Positions 29,521 to 39,122 of a DNA stretch of 64,000 nt are shown here, piece after piece. The position numbers were made by a program, and so were the translations under genes. The notes beneath the pieces are model-generated. The model was not told where the DNA came from and made no database searches. It saw only the letters and a list, made by a program, of their open reading frames with translations. How positions within the stretch are numbered: position 1 is the stretch's first letter; the number at the start of each line of letters is the position of its first letter. Source of the stretch: Pseudomonas sp. ATCC 13867 (GTDB taxonomy: Bacteria; Pseudomonadota; Gammaproteobacteria; Pseudomonadales; Pseudomonadaceae); the NCBI RefSeq assembly GCF_000349845.1, contig NC_020829.1:3789001-3853000 (forward strand), written 5' to 3'.

Positions 29521-30378
29521 ATGAAAAACCTGCTGGAGCAGATCCAGAGCCGTCTGGAACAGCTGAACAAGGCCGAGCGCAAGGTCGCCGAAGTGATCCT
29601 GCACGACCCGCAGCAGGCCACGCGCTTCAGCATCGCCGCGCTGGCCCAGGCCTCCAGCGTCAGCGAGCCGACGGTGAACCGCTTCTGCCGCTCCTTCGGC
29701 ATGAGCGGCTACCCGGAACTGAAGATCCAACTGGCCCAGAGCCTGGCCAGCGGCGCGGCCTTCGTCACCCAGGCGGTGGCGGAGAACGACGGCCCCGAGG
29801 CCTACACCCGGAAGATCTTCAGCAGCACCATCGCCTCGCTGGACAGCGCCTACAAGCTGCTCGACCCGAAGCTGATCGACCGCGCCGTGGACCTGCTGAT
29901 CCAGGCCCGGCAGATCCACTTCTTCGGCCTCGGCGCTTCGAGTTCCGTGGCGCTGGATGCGCAGCACAAGTTCTTCCGCTTCAACCTGGCAGTGTCGGCC
30001 CACAGCGATGTGCTGATGCAGCGGATGATCGCCTCGGTGACGCACACCGGCGACCTGTTCGTGGTGATTTCCTATACCGGGCGTACCCGCGAGCTGGTGG
30101 AAGTGGCGCACCTCGCGCGGCAGAACGGCGCCTCGGTGCTCGGCCTGACCGCCGCCGACTCCCCACTGGCCCGCGCCAGCACCCTGAGCCTGGACATTCC
30201 ACTACCGGAAGACACCGACATCTACATGCCGATGACCTCGCGGATCATCCAGCTCACCGTGCTCGACGTCCTCGCCACCGGCGTAACCCTGCGCCGCGGA
30301 GTGGACTTCCAGCCGCACCTGCGGCGGATCAAGGAGAGCCTGGTGCCGACGCGCTACCAGCTCGATGAGGAGGATTGA
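29521..30378 (+). CDS. hexR: HexR, RpiR-family repressor of glucose catabolism
   Basis: A 285-residue RpiR-type regulator with an N-terminal helix-turn-helix ([17 protein letters not shown], about residues 40-60) and a C-terminal sugar isomerase (SIS) domain (about 125-260; [20 protein letters not shown]). In Pseudomonas HexR represses zwf, edd and gap and is released by KDPG. It is divergent from zwf, and boxes of its consensus occur at zwf and between edd and gapA in this window. AAGGAG precedes the ATG. Confidence 0.95.
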   Translation: MKNLLEQIQSRLEQLNKAERKVAEVILHDPQQATRFSIAALAQASSVSEPTVNRFCRSFGMSGYPELKIQLAQSLASGAAFVTQAVAENDGPEAYTRKIFSSTIASLDSAYKLLDPKLIDRAVDLLIQARQIHFFGLGASSSVALDAQHKFFRFNLAVSAHSDVLMQRMIASVTHTGDLFVVISYTGRTRELVEVAHLARQNGASVLGLTAADSPLARASTLSLDIPLPEDTDIYMPMTSRIIQLTVLDVLATGVTLRRGVDFQPHLRRIKESLVPTRYQLDEED

Positions 30379-30406
30379 GAGACGGCCAGCAGGTATTGCG
30401 GCCTTT

Positions 30407-30485
30407 TGTAGGAGCGAGCCTGCTCGCGAACAGTCTCGCCGGTGACTACGGAGCCAAGCGGTTCGCGAGCAAGCTCGCTCCTACA
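30407..30485. repeat. REP pair (inverted)
   Basis: REP at 30407-30431 (GCCTGCTCGC variant of the core) and its reverse complement at 30461-30485, between the convergent hexR and mutarotase genes. Confidence 0.9.
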
Positions 30486-30504
30486 GTCGTTCAGACCGCC
30501 CGCG

Positions 30505-31341
30505 TCAGACCAACCCCGCCCGCAGGTTCAGCAGCATGCGCTCGCCCTGCGCCAGGATCAGCCCACCGGCGCGATAGCCCGCGGCGCCGATGCACAGGAA
30601 ACGCTCCGCCTCGCTCGCCGTCACCTGCTCCACCGCGCGGCTGCCGGGGTGCCAGATGACGCTGCCGGCGCCTACGTTCTTGTCGATGCGCAGGCGGCGT
30701 TGCCAGCCGGCATCCTCCAGTACCAGGGAGCCGGTGTTGTAGAGCACCTGCTTGACCGCGCCACGGGGCGCCCAGGTGTTGGGCAGGCCGCTGGCCTTGC
30801 CGTCCAGTTCCATGCCGTGGACCACCGAGCGGCGTAGCGAACCCACGCGCCAGTAAGGTTGCAAGGCAAAGCTGAACAGGCAGTCGCTGTCATCTTCGTG
30901 GTAGCTGGAGAGCTCGATGTCCAGGTCCTGGCCCAGGCGCGCTTCCAGGCGCACGTGCCAGTCCTCGATGTCCAGCTGCCAGCTGACCACCACCTTGCTG
31001 TCATCGGCCCAGGCATCGAGCATGCGCCACTCGCGCTGGCGCGCCCAGCCGTGCTGGGGCCAGTCGGGCTCGACCGGATGGCTGCCGAACCAGGGCCAGC
31101 AGACCGGGATGCCGCCACGGATCGGCGCCGTGCTCAGGCTCGGCCACTGCCCGGAGCACCACAACAGCGGGCGCGCGCCGCGCGGCTGGAAGTGCAGCAG
31201 TTGCGCACCCTGGCGGCTGAACACCGCCTGGCACTGCGGATGGTCGATGAGCAGCAGGTCGCGACGCTGGAAGCGCACCCAGTCGAAGGGGCGCTTGGCC
31301 CGCATGGAATGAAAAAAGCGCTGCAGCGGATGCTCGAGCAT
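30505..31341 (-). CDS. D-hexose-6-phosphate mutarotase (YeaD-like)
   Basis: A 278-residue aldose-1-epimerase-superfamily protein that interconverts alpha and beta glucose-6-phosphate. Family marks: RGGIPVCWPWFG with the substrate-binding Arg, PQHGWAR with a conserved His, and a late Glu-containing segment. Start at 31341 (MLEHPLQRFF) is chosen because it fits the family length; longer in-frame starts exist. It fits its setting between hexR and glk, feeding beta-glucose-6-phosphate to Zwf. Confidence 0.87.
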   Translation of the reverse strand: MLEHPLQRFFHSMRAKRPFDWVRFQRRDLLLIDHPQCQAVFSRQGAQLLHFQPRGARPLLWCSGQWPSLSTAPIRGGIPVCWPWFGSHPVEPDWPQHGWARQREWRMLDAWADDSKVVVSWQLDIEDWHVRLEARLGQDLDIELSSYHEDDSDCLFSFALQPYWRVGSLRRSVVHGMELDGKASGLPNTWAPRGAVKQVLYNTGSLVLEDAGWQRRLRIDKNVGAGSVIWHPGSRAVEQVTASEAERFLCIGAAGYRAGGLILAQGERMLLNLRAGLV

Positions 31342-31544
31342 TATCCGGATGTCCTGATCCAATCCCTGCCCGGACGCTCCGGGGCGTAAAGAGGCTGTAG
31401 TTTCACTACATTCGATGAAAGGCGGCGATTCTACTCGCAAAGCCTAGTCACGCGCAGCGCCCGCGCCAACGAAAAGCACATCCGCAAAGCGCCCTCCCCG
31501 CCATCCCGGCAGGCCGACGCGGGACCGCGACACTCCACACCGGC

Positions 31545-32534
31545 TCAGGCTTCGGCCCTCAAGGCCTGCTCCAGAGCCACACCGGCACCGAACAGCCCCG
31601 GATGCTCCGCCGTCATCACCCACACCGGCACCTGATCCAGATACGGCCCGCTGGTCTTGCCGCGCGCCGAGAAGGCGGCGGCGAACCCGCTGCGCTGGAA
31701 ACGTTCGAGGAAGCGCGGAACGATGCCACCGGTGATATACACGCCGCCCAGCGCGCCCACCGTCAGCGCCGCGTTGCCGGCGACCCGCGCCAGCCACAGG
31801 AAAAAGTGTTCCAGAACCCCATCGGCATAGGCATCGCCGGTCATGGCGCGCTCGCCGATCTGGGCGGCGGTAGCGCACTTGGGCTCAATGCCATCGAGCT
31901 GGCAGCTCATGCGGTAGAGATTCTCCAGGCCACTACCGGACAACACCCGCTCGGCCGAGACATGGCCGTACTTCTCGCGCAGCAGTTGCCAGAGGGCGAA
32001 ATCGCGCTCGGACGTCACCGGCAGGTCGACATGGCCACCCTCGCACGGCAGCACCTCCCAACCGCCGGCCGGCAGCGGCATCAGGCTGGCGACGCCCAGG
32101 CCGGTGCCGGGACCGATGATCAGTTTCGCGCGCCCCTCCAGCGCGTTGCCAGTGCGCACCTGCACCAGATGCTCTTCCGACAGTCGCGAAGCCGCCCAGG
32201 CCATGGTGCTGAAGTCGTTGACCAGCAGCAGATGACTGAGCCCCAGCGCGGCGCGGAAGGCGTTGCGCTTGATTACCCAGTGGTTGTTGGTGAAGCGGAA
32301 GTCACCGGCGCCCACCGGCCCGGCACAGGCCAGGCAGACGTTGTGGATGGCCGACAGCGGCTGACCGATGCGCTGCAGGTAGTCGCGCACGGCGTCTTCC
32401 GGACGCGGGTAGTCGGCGCAGGCCAGGACCTGAATGGATTCGAGGACTTCCCCGCGCCACAGGGCGAAGCGGGCGTTGGTGCCACCGATATCGCCGACCA
32501 GGGCGAAAGCGTTCTGGGCGTTGCTGGAATTCAT
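31545..32534 (-). CDS. glk: glucokinase
   Basis: A 329-residue enzyme that phosphorylates glucose with ATP. It belongs to the bacterial Glk family: DIGGTNARFALW near residue 14, NDF in the active site, GPGTGLGVA and PCEGGHVD. The start MNSSNAQNAF at 32534 gives the normal length. It lies 104 bases downstream of edd on the same strand and is probably co-transcribed with it. Confidence 0.95.
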   Translation of the reverse strand: MNSSNAQNAFALVGDIGGTNARFALWRGEVLESIQVLACADYPRPEDAVRDYLQRIGQPLSAIHNVCLACAGPVGAGDFRFTNNHWVIKRNAFRAALGLSHLLLVNDFSTMAWAASRLSEEHLVQVRTGNALEGRAKLIIGPGTGLGVASLMPLPAGGWEVLPCEGGHVDLPVTSERDFALWQLLREKYGHVSAERVLSGSGLENLYRMSCQLDGIEPKCATAAQIGERAMTGDAYADGVLEHFFLWLARVAGNAALTVGALGGVYITGGIVPRFLERFQRSGFAAAFSARGKTSGPYLDQVPVWVMTAEHPGLFGAGVALEQALRAEA

Positions 32535-32638
32535 GGCGAGCTCGGCCTGGAAATGTGAAAGAAGGGGCTCATGCCAGCATAGGACATCGACTCGATCCCC
32601 CGCGCGACGGGCTGGCCGTCGCACGGGAGACCCACGTC

Positions 32639-34465
32639 TCAGCGCGCGCCGCTGAGCTCGGTGGTGAAGCTGCACGCCCCCTGCTCCGCCGGACTGAAGG
32701 CGTTGCGCATGAAGGCGAACAGTTCGCGCCCCATGCCCTGGTTATCGATGACCGGGGTTTCCACCTGCGGACGGGCGTCCCATTCCGCCGCATCCACCAG
32801 CACGCGCAGCTCGCCGGTGGTGCCGTCGACGCGCACCACGTCGCCGTCGCGCAGCTTGGCCAGCGGGCCGCCGTTGAGCGCCTCGGGGGAGACGTGGATC
32901 GCCGCCGGCACCTTGCCGGAGGCGCCGGACATGCGCCCGTCGGTGACCAGCGCCACCTTGAAGCCACGGTCCTGCAGCACGCCGAGGAACGGCGTGAGCT
33001 TGTGCAGTTCCGGCATGCCGTTGGCGCGTGGGCCCTGGAAGCGCACCACGGCGACCAGGTCGCGCTCCAGCTCGCCGGCCTTGAAGGCGGCGGCCAGGCT
33101 CGACTGGTCGTGGAAAATGCGCACCGGTGCCTCGACGATCTGATGCTCCAGCGCCACGGCGGATACCTTCATCACGCCGCGACCGAGGTTGCCTTCCATC
33201 AGGCGCAGGCCGCCTTCGGTAGAGAAGGGCTTGTCCAGCGGACGCAGGATGCTTTCGTCCAGGCTCGCCGCCGGGCCTTCGCGCCAGACCAGCTTGCCCT
33301 CGTCGAGGAAGGGTTCCTGCAGGTAGCGACGCAGGCCCTTGCCAACCACGGTCTGCACGTCCTCATGCAGCAGGCCGCCACCCAGCAGTTGACGGACCAG
33401 GAAGGACATGCCGCCCGCCGCCTGGAAATGGTTGATGTCGGCCTGCCCGTTCGGGTAGATGCGCGCCAGGGTCGGCACCACCTCGGAGAGGTCGGCCATG
33501 TCCTGCCAGGTCAGCTGGATGCCGGCGGCCTGGGCGATGGCCAGCAGGTGCAGGGTGTGGTTGGTCGAACCGCCGGTGGCGAGCAGCGCCACCACCGAGT
33601 TGACCAGCGATTTCTCATCGACGATCTCCGCCATCGGCACGTACTGGCCATTTTCCGGCGTCAGGCGGGTGGCCTGGCGCGCGGCCTCGCGGGTCAGCTC
33701 GTCGCGCAGCGGGGTATTCGGGTTGACGAAGGAAGCACCCGGCAGGTGCAGGCCCATCACTTCCACCAGCAACTGGTTGGTGTTGGCGGTGCCATAGAAG
33801 GTGCAGGTGCCCGGCGCGTGGTAGGAAGCCATCTCCGAGGCCAGCAGTTCCTCGCGGGTGGCCTTGCCTTCGGCGAACAGCTGGCGCACCGCGGCCTTCT
33901 CCTTGTTGGAGATACCGGTGGGCATCGGGCCGGCAGGCACGAACACCACCGGCAGATGGCCGAAGCGCAGCGCGCCGATCAGCAGGCCGGGGACGATCTT
34001 GTCGCACACGCCCAGGCACAGCGCGGCGTCGAACATGTTGTGCGACAGCGCGATGGCGGTGCCCATCGCGATCACATCGCGGCTGGCCAGGGACAGCTCC
34101 ATCCCCGGCTCGCCCTGGGTCACGCCGTCACACATGGCCGGCACGCCGCCGGCGAACTGGCCGACCGAGCCGATCTGCCGCAGGGCGTCCTTGATCAGTT
34201 CCGGGAAGCGCTCCAGCGGCTGGTGCGCGGAGAGCATGTCGTTGTAGGCGGAAACGATGGCGACGTTGGCCTGGTTCATCAGCCGCAGCGCCTGCTTGTC
34301 GGATTCACCACAGGCCGCGACGCCGTGGGCGAGGTTGCCGCAGGGCAGCGTGCCACGGTGCGGGCCCTTGGTGGCGGCTGCCTTGACCAGGTCGAGGTAG
34401 CGCTGGCGCGTGGCCGCGCTGCGGGCCTGGATGCGCTGGGTGACTTCGAGCACGCGGGGGTGCAT
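32639..34465 (-). CDS. edd: 6-phosphogluconate dehydratase
   Basis: A 608-residue IlvD/Edd-family iron-sulphur dehydratase that makes KDPG from 6-phosphogluconate. Iron-sulphur ligand regions are present ([21 protein letters not shown], and [13 protein letters not shown]). Upstream, in the divergent region with gapA, is a HexR operator matching the consensus exactly. Its product is used by eda at 26497-27144. Confidence 0.96.
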   Translation of the reverse strand: MHPRVLEVTQRIQARSAATRQRYLDLVKAAATKGPHRGTLPCGNLAHGVAACGESDKQALRLMNQANVAIVSAYNDMLSAHQPLERFPELIKDALRQIGSVGQFAGGVPAMCDGVTQGEPGMELSLASRDVIAMGTAIALSHNMFDAALCLGVCDKIVPGLLIGALRFGHLPVVFVPAGPMPTGISNKEKAAVRQLFAEGKATREELLASEMASYHAPGTCTFYGTANTNQLLVEVMGLHLPGASFVNPNTPLRDELTREAARQATRLTPENGQYVPMAEIVDEKSLVNSVVALLATGGSTNHTLHLLAIAQAAGIQLTWQDMADLSEVVPTLARIYPNGQADINHFQAAGGMSFLVRQLLGGGLLHEDVQTVVGKGLRRYLQEPFLDEGKLVWREGPAASLDESILRPLDKPFSTEGGLRLMEGNLGRGVMKVSAVALEHQIVEAPVRIFHDQSSLAAAFKAGELERDLVAVVRFQGPRANGMPELHKLTPFLGVLQDRGFKVALVTDGRMSGASGKVPAAIHVSPEALNGGPLAKLRDGDVVRVDGTTGELRVLVDAAEWDARPQVETPVIDNQGMGRELFAFMRNAFSPAEQGACSFTTELSGAR

Positions 34466-34491
34466 GGCAGCATTCTCCTACAGACTATCAG

Positions 34492-34506
34492 TTGTTGTTT
34501 TTACAA
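34492..34506. promoter_or_regulatory. HexR operator in the edd-gapA divergent region
   Basis: TTGT (34492-34495), seven bases, ACAA (34503-34506): an exact match to the Pseudomonas HexR consensus, 27 bases upstream of edd. Confidence 0.75.
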
Positions 34507-34555
34507 CATAATCTTCGAATACAAAGCATTTACTTTTCTTCGAAGCGGAAATTTA

Positions 34556-34571
34556 ATGTTTTTTACCACAA
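34556..34571. promoter_or_regulatory. second candidate HexR half-matching site near gapA
   Basis: ATGT (34556-34559), eight bases, ACAA (34568-34571): seven of eight consensus bases, 23 bases before the gapA start. Confidence 0.4.
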
Positions 34572-34593
34572 CATAAGAAAAGAGACGACCTTC

Positions 34594-35598
34594 ATGACTA
34601 TACGCCTGGCGATCAACGGGTTCGGCCGCATCGGTCGGAATATCCTCCGTGCACTCTACTCCGGCCCCTACCGCCAGCACCTGCAGGTAGTGGCGATCAA
34701 CGACCTGGGCGATGCGGCGATCAACGCCCACCTGTTGCAGTACGACAGCGTGCACGGACGCTTCCCCGGCCAGGTGGAACATGACGCGGAAAGCCTCAGC
34801 GTAGAGGGCGACCGCATCGCCGTCACGGCCATCCGCAACCCGGCGGAGCTGCCCTGGAAGGCGCTGGAGGTGGACATCGTGCTGGAATGCAGCGGTCTTT
34901 TCACCGCCCGCGACAAGGCCGCCGCGCACCTTGCAGCCGGTGCGCAACAGGTGTTGATCTCGGCGCCGGGCCAGGGTGTCGACGCCACGGTGGTCTATGG
35001 CGTCAACGAACAGATCCTGCGGGCGGAGCACCGGATCGTCTCCAACGCCTCCTGCACCACCAACTGCCTGGCACCGGTGGTCCAGGTACTGCACCGCGAG
35101 CTGGGCATAGAGCACGGACTGATGACCACCATCCATGCCTACACCAACGACCAGAACCTCTCCGACGTCTACCACAGCGATCCGTACCGGGCGCGCTCGG
35201 CCACCCAGTCGATGATCCCCACGAAAACCGGCGCCGCCGACGCGGTGGGGCTGGTGTTGCCTGAGCTGGCCGGCAAGCTGACCGGGCTGGCGGTACGGGT
35301 GCCGGTGATCAACGTGTCGCTGGTGGACCTCACGGTGCAGGTCGCCCGCGACACCAGCGCCGAGCAGGTCAATGCGTTGTTCGAACGCGCCAGCCAGGGC
35401 TCGGCGATCCTCGGCTGCAACCGCCAGCCGCTGGTCTCGGTGGACTTCAACCACGATTCGCACTCGGCGATATTCGACGCCAGCCACACCCGGGTGAGCG
35501 GCCGGCTGGTCAAGGCGATGGCCTGGTACGACAACGAGTGGGGCTTCTCCAACCGCATGCTGGATACGGCGCGGGCGATGCGGGACGCGCGGAGCTGA
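34594..35598 (+). CDS. gapA: glyceraldehyde-3-phosphate dehydrogenase, type I
   Basis: A 334-residue NAD-dependent enzyme of central metabolism. NAD-binding [10 protein letters not shown] is at the N terminus, and the catalytic cysteine is Cys154 in [12 protein letters not shown], with the partner His later in the chain. The ATG at 34594 is preceded by AAGAGA. It is divergent from edd and shares the HexR-controlled region, so glyceraldehyde-3-phosphate made by Eda is handled by a co-regulated enzyme. Confidence 0.95.
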   Translation: MTIRLAINGFGRIGRNILRALYSGPYRQHLQVVAINDLGDAAINAHLLQYDSVHGRFPGQVEHDAESLSVEGDRIAVTAIRNPAELPWKALEVDIVLECSGLFTARDKAAAHLAAGAQQVLISAPGQGVDATVVYGVNEQILRAEHRIVSNASCTTNCLAPVVQVLHRELGIEHGLMTTIHAYTNDQNLSDVYHSDPYRARSATQSMIPTKTGAADAVGLVLPELAGKLTGLAVRVPVINVSLVDLTVQVARDTSAEQVNALFERASQGSAILGCNRQPLVSVDFNHDSHSAIFDASHTRVSGRLVKAMAWYDNEWGFSNRMLDTARAMRDARS

Positions 35599-35616
35599 GA
35601 CTCCTCGGCCGCCGGG

Positions 35617-35686
35617 GTTCGCGAGCAAGCTCGCTCCTAGAAGGGTGGAGCGTTTGCTCTTCGTAGGAGCGAGCTTGCTCGCGAAC
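35617..35686. repeat. REP pair in opposite order
   Basis: Here the reverse-complement unit comes first (35617-35640, lacking the CGA end) and the forward unit second (about 35662-35686), the opposite order from the other pairs. It lies between two genes on the same strand. Confidence 0.88.
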
Positions 35687-35780
35687 AGCCAGCGCACAAT
35701 CAATAGCCACGGCGCATAACGCTTCGCGCGATGCCTCCGACGAACTAGAATCCGCCGGTTCACCTGCATCCGCCATCCCC

Positions 35781-36560
35781 ATGCTCGCCCTCAAGCTCAC
35801 CCTGGTTCCGCTGTTCCTGTTGCTGGTTTCGCTCTCCGGACGCTGGTGGGGCCCCGCCGTCGCCGGCTGCCTCGCCGCCCTGCCCGCCATTACGGGACCG
35901 ATCCTCTACCTGATCACCGTGGAGCACGGCCGCGATTTCGGTGCCCGGGCCGCACTGCTGGCGCTGGCGGCGATCTTCGCTGCGGAAGCGTTCAACTTCG
36001 CCTATGCCTGGATCTGCCGGCGCCACGCGTGGCCGCTGGCGCTGGGCGGCGCGCTGCTGGCCTGGCTGGTCGCCGCCTGGGGGCTGACGCAGCTACCCGC
36101 CCTGCCCATCTGGGCATTGATGGCTGCGGCGCCGGGAGCACTGACCAGCCAACTGTTCATGCCGCGTGCCGAACTGCCGGCGGCCGTCTCGCCGGTAGGA
36201 CGCCTCGAACTGGGGTTGCGCATGTTCGCGGGCGCCTTACTGACCCTGGCCGTCACCGCCCTCGCCGGCTGGGCCGGGCCGAGCTGGAGCGGCCTGCTGG
36301 CGGTGTTCCCGCTGCTCTCCATCGTGCTCTGCGTGTCGTCGCAGCGGCTGCATGGCGCGGGCTTCGTCATCGCCCTGCTGCGCGGCATGGTCACCGGGCG
36401 CCCGGCCTTCGCGGCATTCTGCCTGTGGCTGGCGCTGCGCCTGCCGGACAACGACATCCTGCCGAGCTTCGCCGAAGCGGCGCTGCTGGCGGTGCTGGTG
36501 CAGGGCGCGCTACGCGGGCTGATCGGGTTCCGCTCGCGAAAGGCGGCCAAAGCCGCCTGA
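35781..36560 (+). CDS. polytopic inner-membrane protein of unknown function
   Basis: A 259-residue protein made almost entirely of hydrophobic helices (about seven or eight), with short basic loops and a lysine/arginine-rich C-terminal tail. No domain that I can name; it looks like a membrane transporter-like or permease-like family conserved near gapA in pseudomonads. No ribosome-binding site is clear; ATG at 35781 gives a start just before the first hydrophobic segment. Confidence 0.75.
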   Translation: MLALKLTLVPLFLLLVSLSGRWWGPAVAGCLAALPAITGPILYLITVEHGRDFGARAALLALAAIFAAEAFNFAYAWICRRHAWPLALGGALLAWLVAAWGLTQLPALPIWALMAAAPGALTSQLFMPRAELPAAVSPVGRLELGLRMFAGALLTLAVTALAGWAGPSWSGLLAVFPLLSIVLCVSSQRLHGAGFVIALLRGMVTGRPAFAAFCLWLALRLPDNDILPSFAEAALLAVLVQGALRGLIGFRSRKAAKAA

Positions 36561-36567
36561 AAAGAAC

Positions 36568-36603
36568 AACGCCACGGCTGATCCAGCCGTGGCGTTTTCG
36601 TTT
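36568..36603. terminator. bidirectional terminator between convergent genes
   Basis: AACGCCACGGCTG and CAGCCGTGGCGTT form a 13-bp perfect stem around ATC. The plus-strand side is followed by TTCGTTT, the minus-strand side by GTTCTTTT. It serves the membrane protein and bglX. Confidence 0.88.
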
Positions 36604-36619
36604 GCAGCGCGAGTGACGC

Positions 36620-38920
36620 TTAGAGCAGCGTGAAGCTCTGCTCCTTCACGCTGTCCGAATCCAGGCCGACGTAGACCTTGAACTCGCCCGGCTCCGAGGC
36701 GTAGCGCAGTTGGCTGTCGTAGAAGCGCAGGTCTTCCTCGCGGATCGGGAACTGCACCACCTTCGACTCGCCCGGCTGCAGCAGGATCTTGCTGAAACCC
36801 TTGAGCTCCTTGACCGGACGACTGATGGACGCGGCGACGTCGCGCAGGTAGAGCTGCACGGTGGTCTCGCCGGCGACCTTGCCGGTGTTCTTCACGGTCA
36901 CGCTGGCAGTCAGCTGGTCACCCTTCTTCAGCTTGCTGCCCGACAGCTTCACGTCCGAGACGCTGAAATCGGTGTAGCTCAAACCGTAGCCGAAGGGGTA
37001 CAGCGGGCCGTTCTGCGAGTCGAAGTAGCGCGAGGTGTACTTGTTCGGGTGCTCGTGGTCGAACGGGCGGCCGGTGTTCAGGTGGTTGTAGTAGATCGGT
37101 ACCTGGCCCACCGAGCGCGGGAAGGTCATGGTCAGCTTGCCCGCCGGGTTGTAGTCGCCGAACAGCACGTCGGCGATGGCGTTGCCGCCCTCGGTGCCGC
37201 TGAACCAGGTTTCCAGGATGGCATCGGCGTTGGCGCTTTCCCAGCGCAGGTCCAAGGGCCGGCCGTTCATCAGCACCAGCACCAGCGGCTTGCCGGTGGC
37301 CTTGAGAGCCTTGAGCAGTTCGATCTGGCTCTGCGCGATGTGCAGGTTGGTCTTGCTCGACGCCTCGTGGGCCATGCCCTGGGCCTCGCCGACCACGGCC
37401 ACCACCACGTCGGCCTGCTGCGCCTTGGCCACGGCCTCGTCGATCATCGACTTCGGGCTGCGCGAGTCGACGCTGACATCCTCGCTATACTCGTTGAGGT
37501 ACTTGATGATCTCCGCATCGTCGGTGACGTTGGCGCCCTTGGCGTAGAGCAGCGCAGCCTTGCCACGGGTCGCCGTGCCCATACCTTCGAGCACGGTCAC
37601 CGCCTGGAAGGCCTTGCCGGCGGCGGACCAACTGCCCATCACGTCGCGCTTGCTGTCGGCCAACGGGCCGACCAGGGCGATCACGCCATCACGCTTGAGC
37701 GGCAGCACGCCGTTCTGGTTCTTCAGCAGCACCATGCCCTTGCGCGCGATCTCGCGGGCGTCGGCGCGGTGCAGGCGCTCCTCGGCGTTGGTGTCCACCG
37801 GGTCCTTGCCCTGCAGGTAGCGGTACGGATCCTGGAACAGGCCCATGTCCCACTTGGCGGCCAGCACGTCGCGGCAGGCGCGGTCGATCTCGGCCTGGCT
37901 GATCAGCCCGGCCTTGAGCAGTTCGGGCATGTGCCTGCCGTAGAGATCGTCGTTCATGTTCATTTCGACGCCGGCGTTGATCGCCAGGCGGGTGGCGTCG
38001 CGCTCGTTGGCGGCCACGCCGTGCTTGATCAGTTCGCCCACCGCGCCGTGGTCGCTCAGGGTCAGGCCCCTGTAGCCCCACTGGCCGCGCAGCAGGTCCT
38101 GCAGCAGCCACTTGTTGGCGGTGGCCGGCACGCCGTTGATGCTGTTCAGCGAGACCATCACAGCGCCGGCGCCGGCGTCGATGGCCGCGCGGTACGGCGG
38201 CAGGTAGTCCTGGAACATGCGCTGCAGGCTCATGTCCACGGTGTTGTAGTCGCGGCCGCCTTCGCCGGCGCCATACAGGGCGAAGTGCTTGACCCCGGCC
38301 ATGATGGTTTGCGGCTGGTCCAGGCCCTTGCCCTGGTAGCCCCTGACCACCGCGGCGGCGACCTTGCTGGTCAGCCAGGCGTCTTCGCCGAAGCCTTCGG
38401 AGACACGGCCCCAGCGCGGGTCACGGGCGATGTCGACGGTGGGCGAATAGGTCAGGTTGAGACCGTCGGCGCTAGCCTCGATGGCCGCGACGCGGGCGCT
38501 GCGCTCGATGGATGCCAGGTCCCAGCTCGCCGCCAGGCCCAGGCCGATGGGGAATACGGTGCGGTGGCCGTGGACCACGTCATAGGCGAAGAACAGCGGG
38601 ATCTTCAGCCGGCTCTTCATCGCCGCATCCTGCAGGTCGCGGATGCCCGGACGCACCACGGTATTGAACACCGCGCCGGTGGTGCCCTCGGCGATTTCCT
38701 TCAGCAGTACCGGCTTGGGATGGTCCGGCCCGACGCTGACCAGGCGCAACTGGCCGATCTTCTCTTCCAGCGTCATGCGCTGCATCAGGCTGTCGAGGAA
38801 GGCGTCCTTGGACTGGCCGGGCAGCGGCACGGCGGGAGCCTCGGCGGCGAGAAGCGATGCGCTGTTCAGGCCCAGCAGCAGGCCGAGCCAGCAGATGCGG
38901 CTGATTGGAGTTCTTTTCAT
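36620..38920 (-). CDS. bglX: periplasmic beta-glucosidase, GH3
   Basis: A 766-residue exported glycoside hydrolase of family 3 that removes glucose from the non-reducing end of beta-glucosides. It has a signal peptide (about 1-26, after KR at the N terminus), the GH3 N-terminal barrel, the nucleophile aspartate in TLSDHGAVGEL, the GH3 C-terminal alpha/beta domain, and a fibronectin III-like end. Start ATG at 38920 gives the BglX length (about 765); a longer frame upstream is not supported. Released glucose could enter the glk/edd route nearby, but that link is inference. Confidence 0.93.
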   Translation of the reverse strand: MKRTPISRICWLGLLLGLNSASLLAAEAPAVPLPGQSKDAFLDSLMQRMTLEEKIGQLRLVSVGPDHPKPVLLKEIAEGTTGAVFNTVVRPGIRDLQDAAMKSRLKIPLFFAYDVVHGHRTVFPIGLGLAASWDLASIERSARVAAIEASADGLNLTYSPTVDIARDPRWGRVSEGFGEDAWLTSKVAAAVVRGYQGKGLDQPQTIMAGVKHFALYGAGEGGRDYNTVDMSLQRMFQDYLPPYRAAIDAGAGAVMVSLNSINGVPATANKWLLQDLLRGQWGYRGLTLSDHGAVGELIKHGVAANERDATRLAINAGVEMNMNDDLYGRHMPELLKAGLISQAEIDRACRDVLAAKWDMGLFQDPYRYLQGKDPVDTNAEERLHRADAREIARKGMVLLKNQNGVLPLKRDGVIALVGPLADSKRDVMGSWSAAGKAFQAVTVLEGMGTATRGKAALLYAKGANVTDDAEIIKYLNEYSEDVSVDSRSPKSMIDEAVAKAQQADVVVAVVGEAQGMAHEASSKTNLHIAQSQIELLKALKATGKPLVLVLMNGRPLDLRWESANADAILETWFSGTEGGNAIADVLFGDYNPAGKLTMTFPRSVGQVPIYYNHLNTGRPFDHEHPNKYTSRYFDSQNGPLYPFGYGLSYTDFSVSDVKLSGSKLKKGDQLTASVTVKNTGKVAGETTVQLYLRDVAASISRPVKELKGFSKILLQPGESKVVQFPIREEDLRFYDSQLRYASEPGEFKVYVGLDSDSVKEQSFTLL

Positions 38921-39122
38921 ATGGGTACTCAGCAGCCTGCGCGAGGCGCCGGGCCACTGTGGAATGTTGTAGAGGGTCGTCGAAGGGGCCGGTATTCCGG
39001 CGGCTCCCCCGGGTGGTGCCGCCGACGCCGTTCGAACGCGGCACATAAGTTCGTCGTGCCGGCAGCGGAAGTCAATCACCGAACGGCTGGAAAGCAGCGG
39101 CCATCCAGGCCAACGCCTGCAC

